Source: Streptomyces hyaluromycini (GTDB taxonomy: Bacteria; Actinomycetota; Actinomycetes; Streptomycetales; Streptomycetaceae). Taken from it: a stretch of 64,000 bases of DNA. Position numbers and translations under genes: made by a program. The notes beneath the pieces were generated by a model. The model was not told where the DNA came from. It was given only the letters and a program-made list of their open reading frames with translations, and searched no databases. The stretch covers positions 1,036,319-1,100,318 of the forward strand of contig NZ_BCFL01000016.1 of the NCBI RefSeq assembly GCF_002217755.1. The letters run 5' to 3'. Shown here in pieces: positions 62,141 through 64,000 of this stretch (position 1 is its first letter; every line of letters begins with the position of its first letter).

Positions 62141-62169
62141 GGCGCACTCTCCTAGAGAAAGGGGTCGCT

Positions 62170-62181
62170 CTACGCGCGTAG
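62170..62181. promoter_or_regulatory. CTACGCGCGTAG palindrome upstream of the nucleoside uptake operon
   Basis: Perfect copy, 29 bases before the proposed ATC start. On the minus strand it lies just downstream of an AT-rich TATTTAAA segment that could be the -10 region, so a bound repressor would block initiation. Confidence 0.8.
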
Positions 62182-62369
62182 CGCCCCTGCTTTAAATAGT
62201 GCCCGGACCTGACCGAGCTTTTTCGACTCTCGATCCGTTCCGAGCATTCTGCCGCGCGAACGGGGGTTGCCCCTGCCGCCGATCCCCCGGACCCGTACCC
62301 GAGATTCCTGACCGAACTCTCGGATCCGCGCCGGGGCCCCGTCCGGGTCCCCGGATCATGGCAGGGGGC

Positions 62370-62429
62370 GCGGGAAGAACATCCTTCCCGCACCCCGTTC
62401 CGTGGCCGTAACGCTGCCATTACAGCGTT
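62370..62429. terminator. Two hairpins between the BMP gene and the uptake operon
   Basis: AACGCTG-N6-CAGCGTT (62410-62429) and GCGGGAAG-N6-CTTCCCGC (62370-62391) follow the first BMP stop within 100 bases. They probably end BMP transcription before the operon promoter. The rest of the 62141-62469 gap holds only the operon promoter and operator. Confidence 0.65.
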
Positions 62430-62469
62430 CTTTTGACCATGCCTACGACAAGGCCATGTGACCCCTGGG

Positions 62470-63519
62470 TCAGGAGGTCTTGACCGTGATGGAGCCGTCC
62501 TTGATGCCGGCCTCGGCCTTCTTGAGCGCGGCCTGCAGGGTGGCGTTGTTCTTGAAGACCGGGTTGGAGTCGGCCAGGCCGACGCCGCCGTTGGTCAGGG
62601 AGCCGCGAATGTCACCGGACAGCGGCTTCTTGTCCTTGATCACGGACTTGGCGAGGTCGTACACCGCACCCTCGACGTTCTTGAGGGCCGAGGTCAGGAT
62701 GTAGTTCTTGTACTTCGACAGCGCGGCCTGGTTGTACTGGTCGGAGTCGACGCCGATCGCCCACACCTTGTGCGCGGCGGCGGCCTTGATGACGCCCTGG
62801 CCGGAGAGGCCGGCGGCGGCGTAGACCACGTCCGCGCCCGCGCCGATCTGGCCCTCCGCGGCGGCCTCGCCCTTGTCGGGGCTGGAGAAGCCGCCCTCGG
62901 CCGCGGTCTGGGTCAGGTACTGGGCCTTGACCGTGACGTTCTTCTTGGTGTCCTTGACGCCCTGCTCGAAGCCCGCCTCGAACTTGTGGATCAGCGGGAC
63001 GTCCACGCCGCCGATGAAGCCGACGGTGTTCGACTTGGTGGTCAGCGCGGCGGTGACGCCGGCCAGGTACGAGGACTGCTCCTCGTGGAAGACCATGTCG
63101 GCGACGTTGCTCGCCTGGTCCTCGTTGTCGTCGATGATGCCGAAGCTGACCTTCGGGAACTTCGCGGCGGCCTCCTTGACGGCGGGCGCGTAGGCGAAGC
63201 CGACGCCTATGACCGGGTTGTAGCCGGACTTGGCCAGGGTCTCCAGCCGCTGCACCTTGTCCGCGTCCGACTCGCCGTCCTGCGGCTCGATGTCCCGGCC
63301 GGTGACGCCGAACTCCTTGTTGGCCTTCTGGAAGCCGGCGTAGGCGGCGTCGTTGAAGGACTGGTCGCCCTTGCCACCGACGTCGTACGCGAGGCCGACG
63401 CCCTTGGACGCGCCCCCCTTGCCGGTGGACGAGCTGGACGAGCTGCCGCACGCTGAAACGGTGACGGCGAGGGCTGCGGTTGCAACGCCTGCAACGGCAA
63501 TACGGGACACCCGGCGCAT
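62470..63519 (-). CDS. BMP-family nucleoside-binding lipoprotein 1
   Basis: 349 residues from the ATG at 63519. Signal peptide with lipobox TVSAC (Cys about 24), Ser-rich spacer, then LAYDVGGKGDQSFNDAAYAG (start of the Bmp/Med fold), GVGFAYAPAVKEAAAKFP, FIGGVDVPLIHKFEAGFEQG, DVVYAAAGLSGQGVIKAA and AIGVDSDQYNQA. These are the ribose/base contact segments of PnrA-type nucleoside-binding proteins. It would deliver to the permeases of the next operon. Confidence 0.92.
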   Translation of the reverse strand: MRRVSRIAVAGVATAALAVTVSACGSSSSSSTGKGGASKGVGLAYDVGGKGDQSFNDAAYAGFQKANKEFGVTGRDIEPQDGESDADKVQRLETLAKSGYNPVIGVGFAYAPAVKEAAAKFPKVSFGIIDDNEDQASNVADMVFHEEQSSYLAGVTAALTTKSNTVGFIGGVDVPLIHKFEAGFEQGVKDTKKNVTVKAQYLTQTAAEGGFSSPDKGEAAAEGQIGAGADVVYAAAGLSGQGVIKAAAAHKVWAIGVDSDQYNQAALSKYKNYILTSALKNVEGAVYDLAKSVIKDKKPLSGDIRGSLTNGGVGLADSNPVFKNNATLQAALKKAEAGIKDGSITVKTS

Positions 63520-63574
63520 GGAACGAGACTCCTTCGTGCAAGCGCCCAAACCAGGCGCTGGTTCCGCGGCAGCG

Positions 63575-63586
63575 TAACGCGCGTAG
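63575..63586. promoter_or_regulatory. Degenerate nucleoside operator upstream of BMP 1
   Basis: TAACGCGCGTAG matches CTACGCGCGTAG at 10 of 12 positions; the right half is perfect. It is 56 bases upstream of the BMP 1 start. Confidence 0.6.
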
Positions 63587-63665
63587 ACCAGACGGAAAAC
63601 CCCCAATGTCCGGTCCGTTATCTAGCTGTGGCCACAGTCACGGCCAGGGCTACGCACAGCAGTAC

Positions 63666-63786
63666 GCCCCTTGCGGTAGGCAAGGGGCGCGGGAACTGCA
63701 AGGGAGCGCAGGCGGCCGTTCCTCCGGCCGCCCTTCGGCCGCTGTCCGGCCGTCCGTATACGGCCGGGTGATCACCCGGCCGTATA
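63666..63786. terminator. Two hairpins between the two BMP genes
   Basis: A perfect 30-bp palindrome (63757-63786; TATACGGCCGGGTGA on one side and its complement on the other) begins 11 bases after the second BMP stop. A second hairpin, GCCCCTTGC-GGTAG-GCAAGGGGC, lies at 63666-63688, beside GGGGCGCGGGAACTGC, a worn copy of the short-form repeat. They separate the two BMP transcripts. Confidence 0.75.
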
Positions 63787-63797
63787 TATATGTCGCA

Positions 63798-64000
63798 TTA
63801 CTTGGTGTTGACGGTGACCTTGCCGTCGATGATGTCCTGCTTGGCCTTCTCCACCGCGGCGACGACCTTGGTCATGGCCTTGTACTTGGGGTTGGTGTCC
63901 GCGAAGCCGACGCCACCGGTCTTGAGGGTGCCGTTGACGACACCGCTCTCCGGCTTGCCCTCGTGGACCGACTTCACCAGGTCGTACACGGCGCCGCCGA
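63798..64000 (-). CDS. BMP-family lipoprotein 2, C-terminal part only
   Basis: The 67 visible residues (GGAVYDLVKSVHEGKPESGV, NGTLKTGGVGFADTNPKYKA and onward to VTVNTK) align throughout with the end of BMP 1 (GAVYDLAKSVIKDKKPLSGD ... GVGLADSNPVFK ... ITVKTS), so it is a tandem paralogue. The start is outside the window. Paralogues with such adjacent placement may differ in nucleoside preference. Confidence 0.9.
   Translation of the reverse strand, partial: GGAVYDLVKSVHEGKPESGVVNGTLKTGGVGFADTNPKYKAMTKVVAAVEKAKQDIIDGKVTVNTK

Noticed and set aside
59304..62420. A single 1038-codon frame covering the ATPase and permease 1 on the minus strand
   Set aside because: Its N-terminal two thirds are in a shadow frame of the ATPase gene and only the end is the real permease. 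It is an accidental fusion of a shadow frame with the permease frame, not a fusion protein.

Overview
The window reads as Streptomyces chromosome: very high GC with G/C in nearly all third codon positions, frequent GTG starts, and gene order that I recognise from memory as the S. coelicolor block running from about SCO4929 (left) to SCO4884 (right). The anchors are cya, birA, pccB/pccE, accA2, a DeoR regulator, an LpdA-like flavoprotein, purine nucleoside phosphorylase, phosphoglucomutase, deoC, two aldehyde dehydrogenases, sigQ-afsQ1-afsQ2, add, deoA, cdd and a BMP-type nucleoside transporter. No database search was possible, so synteny statements rest on recall.

Layout. 0-15.4 kb is core metabolism: adenylate cyclase, biotin ligase divergent from the propionyl-CoA carboxylase beta and epsilon genes, a Maf protein, the biotin carboxylase/carrier subunit accA2, a TetR, a DeoR, an NAD(P)H-quinone-reductase-like flavoprotein, purine nucleoside phosphorylase and phosphohexomutase. 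15.6-29.3 kb is a cell-surface locus: a PIG-V-like mannosyltransferase, then a leftward cluster pstC-pstA-pstS-type binding protein-giant binding protein-second secreted binding protein-Ig-repeat wall protein-degenerate sortase-fold protein-pstB-sortase-fold lipoprotein. 29.3-37.5 kb is accessory: quinone oxidoreductase/ArsR pair, HATPase/XRE/DUF397 module, nucleotidyltransferase-fold and Phd-like genes, SDR/TetR pair, a deletion scar and an aminoglycoside-phosphotransferase-fold gene. 37.8-64 kb returns to the backbone: PH-domain protein, deoC-aldehyde dehydrogenases, uridine kinase-like gene, sigQ/afsQ1Q2/lipoprotein, VanZ- and PspC-like proteins, add, a LysR/MFS pair, an ECF sigma factor overlapping a STAS gene, a truncated AEC transporter, a Uma2 endonuclease-like gene, and the nucleoside uptake operon (ABC ATPase, two permeases, cdd, deoA) followed by two BMP lipoproteins.

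How the genes work together. Nucleosides captured by the BMP lipoproteins and imported by the ABC permeases would be processed by cdd, deoA, add, purine nucleoside phosphorylase, phosphohexomutase and deoC; the acetaldehyde made by DeoC can be oxidised by the adjacent aldehyde dehydrogenase. The strongest new signal is a 12-bp palindrome, CTACGCGCGTAG, found immediately upstream of purine nucleoside phosphorylase, deoC, add and the transporter operon, with a degenerate copy upstream of a BMP gene. This points to one dispersed nucleoside-salvage regulon. The second is the Pst-like surface locus, in which binding proteins carry C-terminal membrane anchors and two sortase-fold proteins, one lacking catalytic residues, sit beside pstB.

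Smaller signals include an apparent AUC start codon for the transporter ATPase, a MITE-like 179-bp element that supplies the stop codon of a LysR gene, a modular intergenic repeat family with about ten copies, and two remnant or deletion scars. I saw no tRNA, rRNA, CRISPR array, replication origin or transposase gene.
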